Below, piece after piece: positions 44,999-53,930 of a stretch of DNA of 64,000 bases; within the stretch, counting starts at the first letter, position 1; every line of letters starts with the position of its first letter. The position numbers were made by a program, and so were the translations under genes. The notes under the pieces were generated by a model that had not been told where the DNA came from, made no database searches, and worked only from the letters and a program-made list of their open reading frames with translations. Source of the stretch: Lapillicoccus jejuensis. GTDB lineage: Bacteria; Actinomycetota; Actinomycetes; Actinomycetales; Dermatophilaceae. The DNA is taken from the NCBI RefSeq assembly GCF_006715055.1, contig NZ_VFMN01000001.1, positions 2,728,001 to 2,792,000 on the forward strand, in the 5' to 3' direction.

Positions 44999-45945
44999 GC
45001 CACGAGGGCGCGCCCGCCGGGCACGGCCACGGCGGTGGGGGAGGCCACGACCACGGCGTGAGCCGCGACGCCGACCGGCGCTACCTCTCGCTCGCGCTGG
45101 CGCTGCTGGTGACCTACCTCGTCCTCGAGGTCGTCGTCGCCGTGCTGTCCGGGTCGCTCGCGCTGCTCTCCGACGCGGCGCACATGCTCACGGACGCCGC
45201 CGCCATCGCCCTGGCCCTCGTCGCGCTGACCCTCGCGGGCCGCCCGGCGCAGGGGCGGTGGACCTTCGGGCTGCAGCGCAGCGAGATCCTCTCCGGCCTG
45301 CTCAACGGCGTGACCCTGCTCGTGCTCGGGGCGGTGCTGGCCGTCGAGGCCGTCCGCCGCCTGCTCGACCCGCCGCCCGTCGCCGGCGGACCCGTGCTGG
45401 CCGTCGCGCTCGCCGGGGTCGTCGTCAACCTCGTCGCCGCCTGGCTCATCGCCAAGGCGAACCGGACCTCGCTCAACGTCGAGGGCGCCTACCGGCACAT
45501 CGTCACCGACCTCTACGGGTTCATCGGGACCGCCGTCGCCGCCGTCGTCATCCTGCTCACCGGGTGGACCCGCGCCGACGCGATCGCCTCGCTCGTCGTT
45601 GTGGCCCTCATGCTGCACGCGGGGTGGGCGCTCGTGCGCCAGGCCGGGGAGATCCTCCTCGAGGCCGCGCCGGTGGGCACCGACCTCGACGGGATCCGGG
45701 CCCACCTGCTCGAGCTGGACCACGTCGTCGACGTCCACGACCTGCACGTGTGGACCGTCACCAGCTCGCTGCCGGCGCTGTCCGCGCACGTCGTCGTCGA
45801 GGACGGCTGCTACCGCGACGGCCACGCCCCGCAGCTGCTCGACCGGGCGCTCGAGTGCCTCGCGGGGCACTTCGACGTCGAGCACTCCACCCTGCAGCTC
45901 GAGCCGGCCGAGCACCTGGCGCACGAGGTGCTCGGCCGGCACTGA
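44995..45945 (+). CDS. Cation diffusion facilitator (CDF) metal exporter
   Basis: This 316-aa protein begins with a His/Gly-rich metal-binding tail (GHGHGGGGGHDHG) and has six spans. The transport-site pairs are SDAAHMLTDAAA in helix 2 and HIVTDLYG in helix 5 (H-x3-D). A cytoplasmic C-terminal domain with VHDLHVWTV follows. This is the CzcD/ZitB type and expels Zn2+, Cd2+ or related ions in exchange for protons. It is co-translated with the CmtR-like sensor, which suggests induction by Cd, Pb or Zn. Confidence 0.94.
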   Translation: MSHEGAPAGHGHGGGGGHDHGVSRDADRRYLSLALALLVTYLVLEVVVAVLSGSLALLSDAAHMLTDAAAIALALVALTLAGRPAQGRWTFGLQRSEILSGLLNGVTLLVLGAVLAVEAVRRLLDPPPVAGGPVLAVALAGVVVNLVAAWLIAKANRTSLNVEGAYRHIVTDLYGFIGTAVAAVVILLTGWTRADAIASLVVVALMLHAGWALVRQAGEILLEAAPVGTDLDGIRAHLLELDHVVDVHDLHVWTVTSSLPALSAHVVVEDGCYRDGHAPQLLDRALECLAGHFDVEHSTLQLEPAEHLAHEVLGRH

Positions 45946-45997
45946 CGCCGCCCGGCGTCCGCGCACCACGGTGGCGACGGGGGCCGGGACCGGTGGG

Positions 45998-46186
45998 CTA
46001 CCGGCGGTAGAAGCGGAGCACGACGGCGAAGACCACCACGATGAGGGCGACGACCCCGAACGCCCGGAGCGGCCCGTGGTAGCCGCCGCCCGGCGCGCCC
46101 ACGCCCCGCGCGGGCAGCCACGCCATGGACGGGGCGGTCGTGGTGGTGAGGAGGGCGAGCACCCACGCAGTGTGCCTCCGCGGCAC
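45998..46186 (-). CDS. Possible small single-span membrane protein
   Basis: An open frame of about 62 codons ends with a clear hydrophobic helix followed by basic residues (FGVVALIVVVFAVVLRFYRR), as in small anchored proteins. GGAGG lies close before GTG 46186; GTG 46162 is an alternative. The rest of the sequence is low in recognisable features. It faces the CDF gene tail-to-tail. It may be a real small ORF or chance; no family is recognised. Confidence 0.4.
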   Translation of the reverse strand: MPRRHTAWVLALLTTTTAPSMAWLPARGVGAPGGGYHGPLRAFGVVALIVVVFAVVLRFYRR

Positions 46187-46287
46187 CTTCCTCCGGTTTC
46201 CGCTCAGGTCACGGCGTTCGCTCCCGATGGAAGAGGAGCACGAGCGGAGCACGGAGGCGCTGCCGGCGACGGAAGGACGGATCGCGG

Positions 46288-48576
46288 ATGAGGACCAGCT
46301 TCCGCGAGCGCGCCCGCAAGTCGCTGACCGTCGTCGTCACGCTGCTCCTCGTCGTGTCCGAGTTCGGCTTCCTGCACGCCGTCTACTCGCGGGGCCAGGG
46401 GGTCCGCGAGCAGGAGCGTGTCGTCGGTCGGCTCGTCAGCGCGGTGAGCGAGGTCGACGGTCCGCGGAGCGTGACGCTGGTGGACGAGGCCCTGCCCCGT
46501 CTCGCGTCCGCCGGCGTGGCCGCCGACGAGCTCGTCCCGCTGCGTGACGCCGTGACGTCGCTGCGCGCCGCCCCCACGGACGCGCAGCGGCTCACGGCGA
46601 CGCGGTCCGCCGCCGCCCGCCTGGACCGGCTGCTGACCGATCGGTCGCGCACCATCGACGTGCAGGCCGACCTCATCTGGGTCGCGCTGCTCGTCGTCGT
46701 CTCGCTCGGCTGGACGGTCTGGTTCCGCCGCCTCGTCGGCCGGCACCGCGAGCTGCAGCGCCAGATCACCGAGCAGCAGGCCGCCGCCGCGGGGGAGCAG
46801 CGCCTGGCCGCGCTCGTGCACAACACCTCCGACCTCGTGACGGTGCTGCGCTCCGACACGACGGTCACCTACGCGACGGCGTCGGCGCAGGGCGTCGTCG
46901 GGCTCCGAGCCGAGGACCTCACCGGGCGGACCCTGCTGTCCATCGTCGCGCCCGAGGACGCGCCGCTGCTGGCCCGGCTGCTCGTGACGACCGCGCCGGA
47001 CGACGACCACCCGGTGCGGCTGCGCCTGCGGCACGCCGACGGCCGCCTGCTCCACGTCGAGGGCAACCTCGTCAACCTGCTGGCCCACGAGGCGATCGAG
47101 GGCTACGTCCTCACGTTGCGCGACGTCACCGAGCGCGTCGAGCTGGAGGGCCAGATCAGCTACCAGGCCCTGCACGACCCGCTGACCGGGCTGTCCAACC
47201 GCCGCCTCTTCCACGACCGGCTCACCCACTCGCTGCAGCGCCGCCGCGCCACCGATGACGAGGTCGCCGTCGTCCTGTGCGACCTCGACGACTTCAAGGA
47301 CGTCAACGAGAGCGCCGGGCACGACGCCGGTGACGAGGTCCTCGTCACCGTCGCCGAGCGGATCCGCGCCGTCGCCGGCGTCGGCGACACCGTCGCCCGG
47401 CTCGGCGGCGACGAGTTCGCCGTCCTCGTCGAGGGCGCCTCCGCCGACGAGGCCGCCGCGCTCGCCGAGCGCCTGGCCGACGCCATCGGCGAACCCATCG
47501 TCGTCGCGGGCCGCCAGGTCGTCGTCGGCGCGAGCGTGGGTCTCGCCGTCACCGGTGGTGCGTCGGCCGGGCGCCCCGAGCCCCGCCGGGCTCCGCGCCC
47601 CGACCCCCGCCCCGACGCCCGTACGGCGCCCCGTACCGACGCCGGCGAGCTCACCGCCGCCGACCTGCTGCGCAACGCGGACGTCGCGATGTACCTGGCC
47701 AAGGAGCGCGGCAAGGGCTGCGTCGCCCTCTACGAGCCGGCGCTGCACGAGCAGGCGCTGCAGGAGCTGCAGCTGCGCTCCGACCTCGCGCGGGCCCTCG
47801 AGGAGGACCAGCTCGTCGTGCACTTCCAGCCCACCATCGACCTCGCCACCGGTGTCGTCGCCGGCTTCGAGGCCCTCGTGCGCTGGCAGCACCCGACCCG
47901 TGGGCTGCTCGGCCCGGTCCACTTCATCCCGACCGCCGAGCGCACCGGCCTCATCGTGCCGCTGGGGCGCTGGGTGCTGCGCGAGGCCTGCCGGGCCGCC
48001 GCGACCTTCCAGACCCCGACCCGCCGGGTGACCATCTCGGTCAACGTCGCCGCGGCGCAGCTGACGAGCGAGGGGTTCGGCGACGAGGTCGTCGCGGCGC
48101 TGCGCGACAGCGGGCTGCCGCCGAGCTGCCTGCTGCTGGAGATCACCGAGAGCATGCTGCTCGGCGACCTCGAGCTCATCCGCTCGCGCCTCGAGGTGCT
48201 GCGCCGGCTCGACGTGCGGATCGCCATCGACGACTTCGGCACCGGCTTCAGCTCGCTGGCCTACCTGCGCCGGCTGCCCGTCGACGTCGTCAAGGTCGAC
48301 AAGTCCTTCGTCGACCACGTCACCGACGACGACCACGACGCCTCGCTCACCCGCTCGATCATCGCGATGAGCCAGAGCCTCAACCTCGCGACGATCGCCG
48401 AGGGCGTCGAGCACCTCGGGCAGGCCGAGTGGCTGCGCGCCACCTCGTGCCGCTTCGGGCAGGGCTTCCTGTGGTCGCGCCCCGTGCCGCTCGACCAGGC
48501 GCGCGCGCTGCTCGCCGTCGCCGGCCCGCTGCGCCCGGCCGACGCCCGCGACGCGGTCGCCGTCGGCGCCGCCTGA
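46288..48576 (+). CDS. Membrane-bound PAS-GGDEF-EAL c-di-GMP enzyme
   Basis: This 762-aa protein has two membrane spans (about 12-33 and 130-147) flanking an extracytoplasmic helical sensor, then a PAS domain, a GGDEF domain with intact LGGDEFAVL, and an EAL domain (GFEALVRWQH, LEITESMLL, IDDFGTGFSSLAYL, VDKSFV, AEGVEHLGQ, FGQGFLWSRP). Both c-di-GMP synthesis and hydrolysis sites look intact. The Arg of the RxxD product-inhibition site before GGDEF is missing. The domain pair would set local c-di-GMP. It is directly upstream of the IS110 element, whose candidate RNA begins at the stop codon. Confidence 0.93.
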   Translation: MRTSFRERARKSLTVVVTLLLVVSEFGFLHAVYSRGQGVREQERVVGRLVSAVSEVDGPRSVTLVDEALPRLASAGVAADELVPLRDAVTSLRAAPTDAQRLTATRSAAARLDRLLTDRSRTIDVQADLIWVALLVVVSLGWTVWFRRLVGRHRELQRQITEQQAAAAGEQRLAALVHNTSDLVTVLRSDTTVTYATASAQGVVGLRAEDLTGRTLLSIVAPEDAPLLARLLVTTAPDDDHPVRLRLRHADGRLLHVEGNLVNLLAHEAIEGYVLTLRDVTERVELEGQISYQALHDPLTGLSNRRLFHDRLTHSLQRRRATDDEVAVVLCDLDDFKDVNESAGHDAGDEVLVTVAERIRAVAGVGDTVARLGGDEFAVLVEGASADEAAALAERLADAIGEPIVVAGRQVVVGASVGLAVTGGASAGRPEPRRAPRPDPRPDARTAPRTDAGELTAADLLRNADVAMYLAKERGKGCVALYEPALHEQALQELQLRSDLARALEEDQLVVHFQPTIDLATGVVAGFEALVRWQHPTRGLLGPVHFIPTAERTGLIVPLGRWVLREACRAAATFQTPTRRVTISVNVAAAQLTSEGFGDEVVAALRDSGLPPSCLLLEITESMLLGDLELIRSRLEVLRRLDVRIAIDDFGTGFSSLAYLRRLPVDVVKVDKSFVDHVTDDDHDASLTRSIIAMSQSLNLATIAEGVEHLGQAEWLRATSCRFGQGFLWSRPVPLDQARALLAVAGPLRPADARDAVAVGAA

Positions 48577-48747
48577 CAGTGATGATGGGTGCGGGCCCCC
48601 GCGCCGGGTCGTCCTGACTCGCCGCCTGACTGACTTGAGGTCTTCAACGGGATCTGTCGGTCGGTCCCGGCGCGGGGTCTCACGGCACTCATCGTCCGAG
48701 GGTTGTGACCTCATAGGAGCCTGTGCCAGCAGGCACCCATCACTGTC
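48575..48747 (+). ncRNA. Candidate IS110 bridge RNA
   Basis: The outer stem pairs GACAGTGATGATGGGTGC (48575-48592) with GCACCCATCACTGTC (48733-48747), with three extra bases in the left arm. Inside it a 12-bp stem pairs CCCCGCGCCGGG (48597-48608) with CCCGGCGCGGGG (48666-48677), enclosing a 57-nt loop. A second hairpin (GGCAC 48684-48688 with GTGCC 48723-48727) holds a 34-nt loop containing CATAGGAGC, which recurs at the right end of the element. Two internal loops and a length of about 173 nt resemble the bridge RNA known from IS621. The 5' stem-loop of known bridge RNAs was not found. Confidence 0.45.
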
Positions 48748-48810
48748 TTGTCCACTCGTTCGGATGGTGCATGCCGCCCACCCACCGTTCGAGAGTGAGA
48801 GAGGACGGCG

Positions 48811-49953
48811 ATGACCACCATCGCACGCGGCACCACGACAAACCATCGGCGAGACCAGCAGGCGGATCCGGATCCGCAGCTGGACCAGCAGCGCGAGCCC
48901 GGTCAGGTGGTTGGTGGGGTGGACACCCACCTTGACACCCACACGGCGGCCGCGCTCGACCCGGTCGGGCGGCTGCTCGGGCATGCCACGTTCCCGGCCG
49001 ACCCGGGCGGGTACGCGGCGCTGCTGGCGTGGCTGCGGTCGTTCGGGACGGTGGTGGTGGTTGGGGTCGAGGGCACCGGCGCGTACGGCGCCGGCCTAAC
49101 CCGCCACCTGCGGGCCGAACAGGTGCAGCTGCTCGAGATCGACCGTCCCGACCGGCGGGCGCGCCGCAGCGCCGGCAAGTCCGACCCGCTCGACGCCGAA
49201 GCCGCGGCCCTGGCCGCGTTAGCGCGCACCCGCACCGGGGTCCCGAAGGTGCGCGACGGGCGGGTCGAGGCGCTGCGGAACCTGCGCGTGGCCCGGCGCA
49301 GCGCGATCGACCAGCGCGCGGACTGCCAGCGACGGATCAAGACCCTCATCGTGACCGCGGCCGAGCCGCTACGCGCGCGACTGCGGGGCCTGCCGACGCG
49401 GCAGCTGCTGGCAGCGTGCGCCGGGCTGCGCCCGGACCTGACCCGGGTCGGTGACCCCGAGCAGGCCACCAAGACTGCGCTGCGGGCCTTGGCCCGCCGC
49501 CACCACGCCCTCAGTGAGGAGATCACCGACCTCGACGCGGTCATCGACCCCCTCGTGGCCGCGATCAACCCCCAGCTCGTCGCGTTGAACGGCGTCGGCG
49601 CCGACGTGGCCGGTCAGCTGCTGGTCACCGCCGGAGAGAACAGCGACCGGGTCCACTCCGAAGCCGCGTTCGCGATGCTGTGCGGCGTCGCGCCGATCCC
49701 CGCCTCGTCCGGGCGGACCCACCGCCACCGCCTGAACCGGGGAGGGGACCGTCAGGCCAACGCCGCCCTGTACCGGGTCGTGCTGTGCCGGCTGAGATGG
49801 GACCCTCGCACCCAGGCCTACATGCACCGCCGAACCGAGCAAGGCCTGAGCAAGAAGGACATCATCCGCTGCCTCAAGCGCCTCATCGCCCGGGAGATCT
49901 ACTACGTCCTCAACCCACGACTTCAGCCGTCGCCGGCCCTACAGACCATTTGA
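48811..49953 (+). CDS. IS110-family transposase (DEDD/serine recombinase type)
   Basis: This 380-aa transposase has an N-terminal RuvC-like DEDD domain: D38 in GVDTHLDTH, E87 in GVEGTGAYG, and D125/D128 in GKSDPLDAEA. A helical middle with a helix-hairpin-helix (LNGVGADVAGQLL, 259-271) follows. The C-terminal Tnp domain carries GVAPIPASSG with the catalytic Ser299 or Ser300 and GGDRQANAALY. It appears full length and intact, so the element may be active. GAGAGAGG lies a few bases before the ATG at 48811. Confidence 0.95.
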   Translation: MTTIARGTTTNHRRDQQADPDPQLDQQREPGQVVGGVDTHLDTHTAAALDPVGRLLGHATFPADPGGYAALLAWLRSFGTVVVVGVEGTGAYGAGLTRHLRAEQVQLLEIDRPDRRARRSAGKSDPLDAEAAALAALARTRTGVPKVRDGRVEALRNLRVARRSAIDQRADCQRRIKTLIVTAAEPLRARLRGLPTRQLLAACAGLRPDLTRVGDPEQATKTALRALARRHHALSEEITDLDAVIDPLVAAINPQLVALNGVGADVAGQLLVTAGENSDRVHSEAAFAMLCGVAPIPASSGRTHRHRLNRGGDRQANAALYRVVLCRLRWDPRTQAYMHRRTEQGLSKKDIIRCLKRLIAREIYYVLNPRLQPSPALQTI

Positions 49954-49971
49954 CATCCATAGGAGCATCCC

Positions 49972-51315
49972 TCACCTCGCGGAGGCCGTGGCCCGCACGT
50001 CCGCACAGGGCAGCGGCAGCGTCCAGTACCCCTGGTCGGCCGGGGCGGCTAGCAGCCGCACCGTCGGCGGAGGGTCGACCGACCGGCAGGCCGCCACGAG
50101 CGCCGGCACCTGCGGCGGCAGCGCCGGGCCGGCGTCGCGCAGCGACGGCACGGCCCCCGACGTCGCCCACCCGAGGACGAGCGACCCGACGAGCGCGACG
50201 AGCGCGACCCGTCCGGCCCGCCGCCGGACCGGACCCTCCTCCGGGCCGTCGGCGAGGGCGTCGGCGAGGACGAGCAGGCCCAGGACGAGGAGGGAGGCGC
50301 TCACCGACGCGTACCGCGCCAGCGGCAGCCCGGCGAAGTCCGTCGCGCCCCACCGGCTCACGTCGGCTCCGGGCCGGCCGTTGAGGACCAGCGCCGCGGA
50401 CCACGTCGCCACCGACCCCGGGACGCACGCGAGGACGAGGAGGCGTCGGCGGCCGCGGGTCCGCGTCGCCGCGAGGAGCAGCACGCCGAGGAGCAGCACG
50501 CCGGCCACGACGACGTACGCCGTCCGCTGCTCGCGCACGAGCCACGCCACGACCGAGGTGCGCGCCGACCAGGCCTCGGGCAGCGGCACCGCGAGGTAGC
50601 CCAGCGCGACCGACGCGGGGGAGGCGCCGTACGGCGTCGTGGTCCGCGGGCTGGTGAGCGTGGCGACCACCTGGGCGGCCGCGCCGACCACGGCCGCGGC
50701 GGCCACCGGCCACCGGCGCCGGTCGTGCCGCTCGTGCAGCAGCAGCGGCAGGAACAGCGCCGCCTGGATCTCGGTGAGGGTGACGAGCGCCGCGAGGGCC
50801 GCGCAGCCGAGCGCCGCAGGCCGCCCGCGGGGGCGGGCGAGGAAGAGGACGGGGGCGAGGACGAGCAGCACCGAGTGCAGGTTGGCGAGGTTGCCGAGCG
50901 TCTCGTGCGGCAGCGTCGGCAGCGCCGCCGCCGACAGGCCCATGACGACCCGCGCCGTCCGCCGGCGCACGAGCCCGCGGGTGAGGACGACGAGCGCCGC
51001 ACCGACCAGCCCCGACACGAGGCAGCTCGCGGCCGTCACCGCCGCCGCGAGGTGGGGCAGGTCGGCGACGCGCAGCACGACCGCGGCGAGCAGCCGGGGG
51101 ACGACGTGCAGGTAGCCGGCATAGGGCCGCAGCAGCGTGCTCGCCAGCCCGTCGCGCTGCTCCTCGTGCAGGAAGCGGGTCGCGTCCTCGGCCCACAGGG
51201 TGTCGCGGGCGACGGGGGACAGCCGCGCCCACGCGAGCATCGTCGTCGCGACGAGCACCGCTGCGGCCGTGAGGGACTCGGCCGCGGCGTCCGTCGGGGA
51301 GGGGCGCCGGGTCAC
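49972..51315 (-). CDS. Polytopic membrane protein, GT-C-like, unknown function
   Basis: This 447-aa protein has about ten hydrophobic segments. The first extracytoplasmic loop reads TLWAEDATRFLHEEQRDG and is followed by LLRPYAGYLHVVPRLLA, like the acidic first loop of GT-C transferases. A C-terminal soluble tail contains PVPSLR-like and QGYWTLPLPCADVRA segments. No family is certain. It overlaps the ROK regulator gene by GTGA and is therefore co-expressed with it. Its 3' end is 18 bp from the IS110 stop, but the coding region does not look truncated. Confidence 0.75.
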   Translation of the reverse strand: MTRRPSPTDAAAESLTAAAVLVATTMLAWARLSPVARDTLWAEDATRFLHEEQRDGLASTLLRPYAGYLHVVPRLLAAVVLRVADLPHLAAAVTAASCLVSGLVGAALVVLTRGLVRRRTARVVMGLSAAALPTLPHETLGNLANLHSVLLVLAPVLFLARPRGRPAALGCAALAALVTLTEIQAALFLPLLLHERHDRRRWPVAAAAVVGAAAQVVATLTSPRTTTPYGASPASVALGYLAVPLPEAWSARTSVVAWLVREQRTAYVVVAGVLLLGVLLLAATRTRGRRRLLVLACVPGSVATWSAALVLNGRPGADVSRWGATDFAGLPLARYASVSASLLVLGLLVLADALADGPEEGPVRRRAGRVALVALVGSLVLGWATSGAVPSLRDAGPALPPQVPALVAACRSVDPPPTVRLLAAPADQGYWTLPLPCADVRATASAR

Positions 51316-52490
51316 CGGCCGGGGAGGGCTGCGCCGAGCGGGTCGGCGACGAGGCGGTCGAGGACGCCGTACGCCGCCCCGAGCGCGGCGGGGTGCGGCG
51401 TGTCCGGCGCGACCTCGACGAGCGGCGGGGACCACGCGGCGGACAGCACGCGCCGCGCGAGCGTCGCCTCGAGGGTCGGGCGCAGCAGCTCGCCGAGCTC
51501 GCGCAGGTGGCCGCCGAGCACGACGACCGGGACGTCGAGCAGGTTGACGACGGCGGCGAGGGCGACGCCGAGCCCGTGCGCGGCGCGCTCGACGGCCGCG
51601 TCGGCCTCCGGGTCGCCGGCACGGGCGCGCGCCGCGACGACGGCGGTGCCGGCGTGCTCGTCGAGGCCGGCGGCCCGGGCGAGCGCCCGCGCACCGGCGT
51701 ACTGCTCGAGGCAGCCGGTGGAGCCGCAGGGGCAGTCGGGCCCGGAGGGGTCGACGGTCACGTGCCCCACCTCGCCGGCCCACCCGTGGCGCCCGCGCAC
51801 CGGGCGCCCGTCGAGGACGACCGAGCCGCCGATCCCGGTCGAGCCGGACAGGTAGACCAGGTCGCGGTGCCGGCCCGGCCGGCCGGGGGCGAGCGAGCTG
51901 AGCGTCGCCGCGGCGAGGTCGGCCTCGTTGCCCGGCACCGGGGCCAGGGGCCCGGTCAGCGGGGCGACGAGGTCGCGCACCGGCAGGTCGGTCCAGCCGA
52001 GGTTGGGGGAGCGCAGGAGGACCCCGTCGGCGCCGACGATGCCCGGCAGTGCCAGGCCGGCGCCGACCACGCGGACCCCGGGCGCCTGCCGCAGCGCGCG
52101 GGTGGCCAGGCGGGACAGGCGCAGCAGGGTGGGCCGCGGCCGGGAGCCGCGCAGGTCGGCCTCGAGCACCTCCTGGGCCCGGACGGCGCCGCGCAGGTCG
52201 ACGACGAGGGCGACGAGCCGGTCGACGTCGACCTGCAGGCCGAGGGCGGCCACGCCCGCTCCGGGGAGCAGGGGCGTCCCGGGCCGGCCCCGCCCGCGCG
52301 ACGTCGGGGTCGTCTCGTCGAGCAGGCCGGCCGCGACGAGCTCGTCGGCCAGCCGCGAGGCGGTCGCGCGGGTCGTCCCCACCGCGGTGGCCAGGTCGGC
52401 GCGGCTGGGCGGGCTCGGGGCGGCGAGCGCGGCCCGCAGGACGCGGACGAGGGACCGGGTCCCGGCAGCCGGCACGGGGCGGTCCGTCAC
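51312..52490 (-). CDS. ROK-family transcriptional repressor, probable XylR
   Basis: This 392-aa protein has an N-terminal MarR-like helix-turn-helix (SRADLATAVGTTRATASRLADELV, about 29-52) and a ROK sugar-kinase fold with GAGLALPGIVG, YLSGSTGIGGSVVLDG, HVTVDPSGPDCPCGSTGCLEQY (zinc motif C-x-CG-x2-GC-x-E). It is divergent from xylA with an inverted repeat at the xylA promoter, matching xylose-responsive ROK repressors. The xylA -35 box is only four bases from this start codon, so both genes should respond to the same protein. Confidence 0.9.
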   Translation of the reverse strand: MTDRPVPAAGTRSLVRVLRAALAAPSPPSRADLATAVGTTRATASRLADELVAAGLLDETTPTSRGRGRPGTPLLPGAGVAALGLQVDVDRLVALVVDLRGAVRAQEVLEADLRGSRPRPTLLRLSRLATRALRQAPGVRVVGAGLALPGIVGADGVLLRSPNLGWTDLPVRDLVAPLTGPLAPVPGNEADLAAATLSSLAPGRPGRHRDLVYLSGSTGIGGSVVLDGRPVRGRHGWAGEVGHVTVDPSGPDCPCGSTGCLEQYAGARALARAAGLDEHAGTAVVAARARAGDPEADAAVERAAHGLGVALAAVVNLLDVPVVVLGGHLRELGELLRPTLEATLARRVLSAAWSPPLVEVAPDTPHPAALGAAYGVLDRLVADPLGAALPGR

Positions 52491-52493
52491 CCC

Positions 52494-52522
52494 TTGACCG
52501 TACCGTGCGCGACCTCTAGCGT
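52494..52522 (+). promoter_or_regulatory. xylA promoter
   Basis: TTGACC (-35, 52494-52499) and TAGCGT (-10, 52517-52522) are separated by exactly 17 bp. The -35 lies just outside the ROK start codon, and the operator begins four bases downstream of the -10. Confidence 0.8.
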
Positions 52523-52525
52523 CGT

Positions 52526-52550
52526 CTTTTGTTCTTTAGTGAAACAAAAG
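52526..52550. promoter_or_regulatory. Inverted-repeat operator for the ROK repressor
   Basis: CTTTTGTT (52526-52533) pairs with AACAAAAG (52543-52550) around a 9-nt spacer. The site covers the expected transcription start of xylA and is strikingly AT-rich for this genome. Position between the divergent regulator and xylA makes it the natural XylR site. Confidence 0.75.
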
Positions 52551-52561
52551 AGAGGTGGACG

Positions 52562-53743
52562 ATGTCGACGATGACGCCGAGCCGTGAGGACCGTTTCTCC
52601 TTCGGGCTGTGGACGGTCGGGTGGACGGGCACCGACCCGTTCGGCGGACCGAGCCGCCCCTCCCTCGACCCGTGGGAGTACGCCGAGCGCCTGGCCGAGC
52701 TGGGCGCGTGGGGGATCACCTTCCACGACAACGACGTCTTCCCGCTCGACGCCGACGAGGCCACCGTGCGCGACCGGGTCGGGCGGCTGCGGGCGGCGGC
52801 CGACGCGGCCGGACTCGTCATCGAGATGGTGACGACCAACACCTTCAGCCACCCCGTCTTCAAGGACGGGGGGCTGACGAGCAACGACCGGTCGGTGCGC
52901 CGCTACGGGCTGCGCAAGGTGCTGCGCGCGGTCGACCTCGCGGCCGAGGTCGGTGCCTCGACCTTCGTCATGTGGGGCGGCCGGGAGGGCAGCGAGTACG
53001 ACGGCAGCAAGGACCTGCACTCCGCGTTCGAGCGGTACAAGGAGGGGTTGGACACCGTCGCGTCGTACATCAAGGCGCAGGGCCACGACCTGCGGATCGC
53101 GTTGGAGCCCAAACCGAACGAGCCGCGCGGCGACATCTTCCTCCCCACCGTCGGGCACGCGCTGGCCATGATCGCCGAGCTCGAGCACGGCGACATCGTC
53201 GGGCTCAACCCCGAGACCGGCCACGAGCAGATGGCCAACCTCAACTACACCCACCAGCTCGCGCAGGCGCTGTGGAGCGGCAAGCTGTTCCACCTCGACC
53301 TCAACGGCCAGCGCGGCCTCAAGTACGACCAGGACCTCGTCTTCGGTCACGGGGACCTGCTGTCGGCGTTCTTCACCGTCGACCTGCTCGAGAACGGGTT
53401 CGCCGGCAACCCCGACGCCCCCCGCTACGACGGCCCGCGGCACTTCGACTACAAGCCCTCGCGCACCGAGCACCTGCCCGGGGTGTGGGAGTCGGCCAGG
53501 GCCTGCATGCAGACCTACCTGCTGCTGGCCGACAAGGCCCGCGCCTTCCGCGCCGATCCGCGGGTCACCGAGGCGATGGCGTACGCCGGCGTCGGCTCTC
53601 TGGCCGAGCCCACGCTCGCGCCGGGGGAGAGCCTGGCCGACTTCCTCGCCGCCGACGAGCACCACGACCCGGACGAGCTGGCGCAGCGCGACTTCGGCTT
53701 CGTCCGGCTCAACCAGCTGGCCGTCGAGCACCTCGTGGGCTGA
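52562..53743 (+). CDS. xylA: Xylose isomerase
   Basis: This 393-aa enzyme is close to the 387-394 aa actinobacterial class I xylose isomerases. It has [22 protein letters not shown] (catalytic His), [30 protein letters not shown] (metal Glu), [11 protein letters not shown] and [22 protein letters not shown] (metal Asp residues). It interconverts D-xylose and D-xylulose, using Mg or Mn. ATG 52562 follows AGAGAGG. No xylulokinase gene is next to it, so the pathway is completed elsewhere. Confidence 0.97.
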   Translation: MSTMTPSREDRFSFGLWTVGWTGTDPFGGPSRPSLDPWEYAERLAELGAWGITFHDNDVFPLDADEATVRDRVGRLRAAADAAGLVIEMVTTNTFSHPVFKDGGLTSNDRSVRRYGLRKVLRAVDLAAEVGASTFVMWGGREGSEYDGSKDLHSAFERYKEGLDTVASYIKAQGHDLRIALEPKPNEPRGDIFLPTVGHALAMIAELEHGDIVGLNPETGHEQMANLNYTHQLAQALWSGKLFHLDLNGQRGLKYDQDLVFGHGDLLSAFFTVDLLENGFAGNPDAPRYDGPRHFDYKPSRTEHLPGVWESARACMQTYLLLADKARAFRADPRVTEAMAYAGVGSLAEPTLAPGESLADFLAADEHHDPDELAQRDFGFVRLNQLAVEHLVG

Positions 53744-53878
53744 GCCGCCGTCGGGGGTTTGCGCCTCCCCGGGGGCGGGCAACCATGTAGCAGCGCGCCC
53801 CCGCCGGAGCCCCTGGGCTCAAGCAGTCGGGCCCTCGGGCACCCACAGCGCGGCGGGGGCCGCCCACAGCGCGGCAGC

Positions 53879-53920
53879 ACGACGAGGGGCCCGGACCAGC
53901 AGGTCCGGGCCCCTCGTCGT
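53879..53920. terminator. Bidirectional terminator between xylA and adh
   Basis: A 19-bp perfect stem (core ACGAGGGGCCCGGACC with its complement) closes on an AGCA loop, between two convergent genes. It is the strongest hairpin in the 187-bp gap. A 13-bp direct repeat CCCACAGCGCGGC (53842 and 53863) lies just upstream. Confidence 0.85.
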
Positions 53921-53930
53921 CCGGCGTCGG

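Larger units (their letters stand above)
48574..49970 (+). mobile_element. IS110-family insertion sequence (ends approximate)
   Basis: The element has one transposase gene, a 234-bp noncoding left region and a short right end, the layout of the IS110 subgroup. It has no terminal inverted repeats, as expected. TGACA occurs at 48574-48578 and again at 49951-49955. CATAGGAGC occurs inside the left noncoding region (48712-48720) and near the right end (49958-49966). Either could reflect core or guide sequence. Exact boundaries cannot be fixed without an empty site for comparison. Confidence 0.75.

Noticed and set aside
53842-53875. 13-bp direct repeat CCCACAGCGCGGC after xylA
   Set aside because: Two copies only, in a GC-rich gap; no insertion or attachment feature goes with it.
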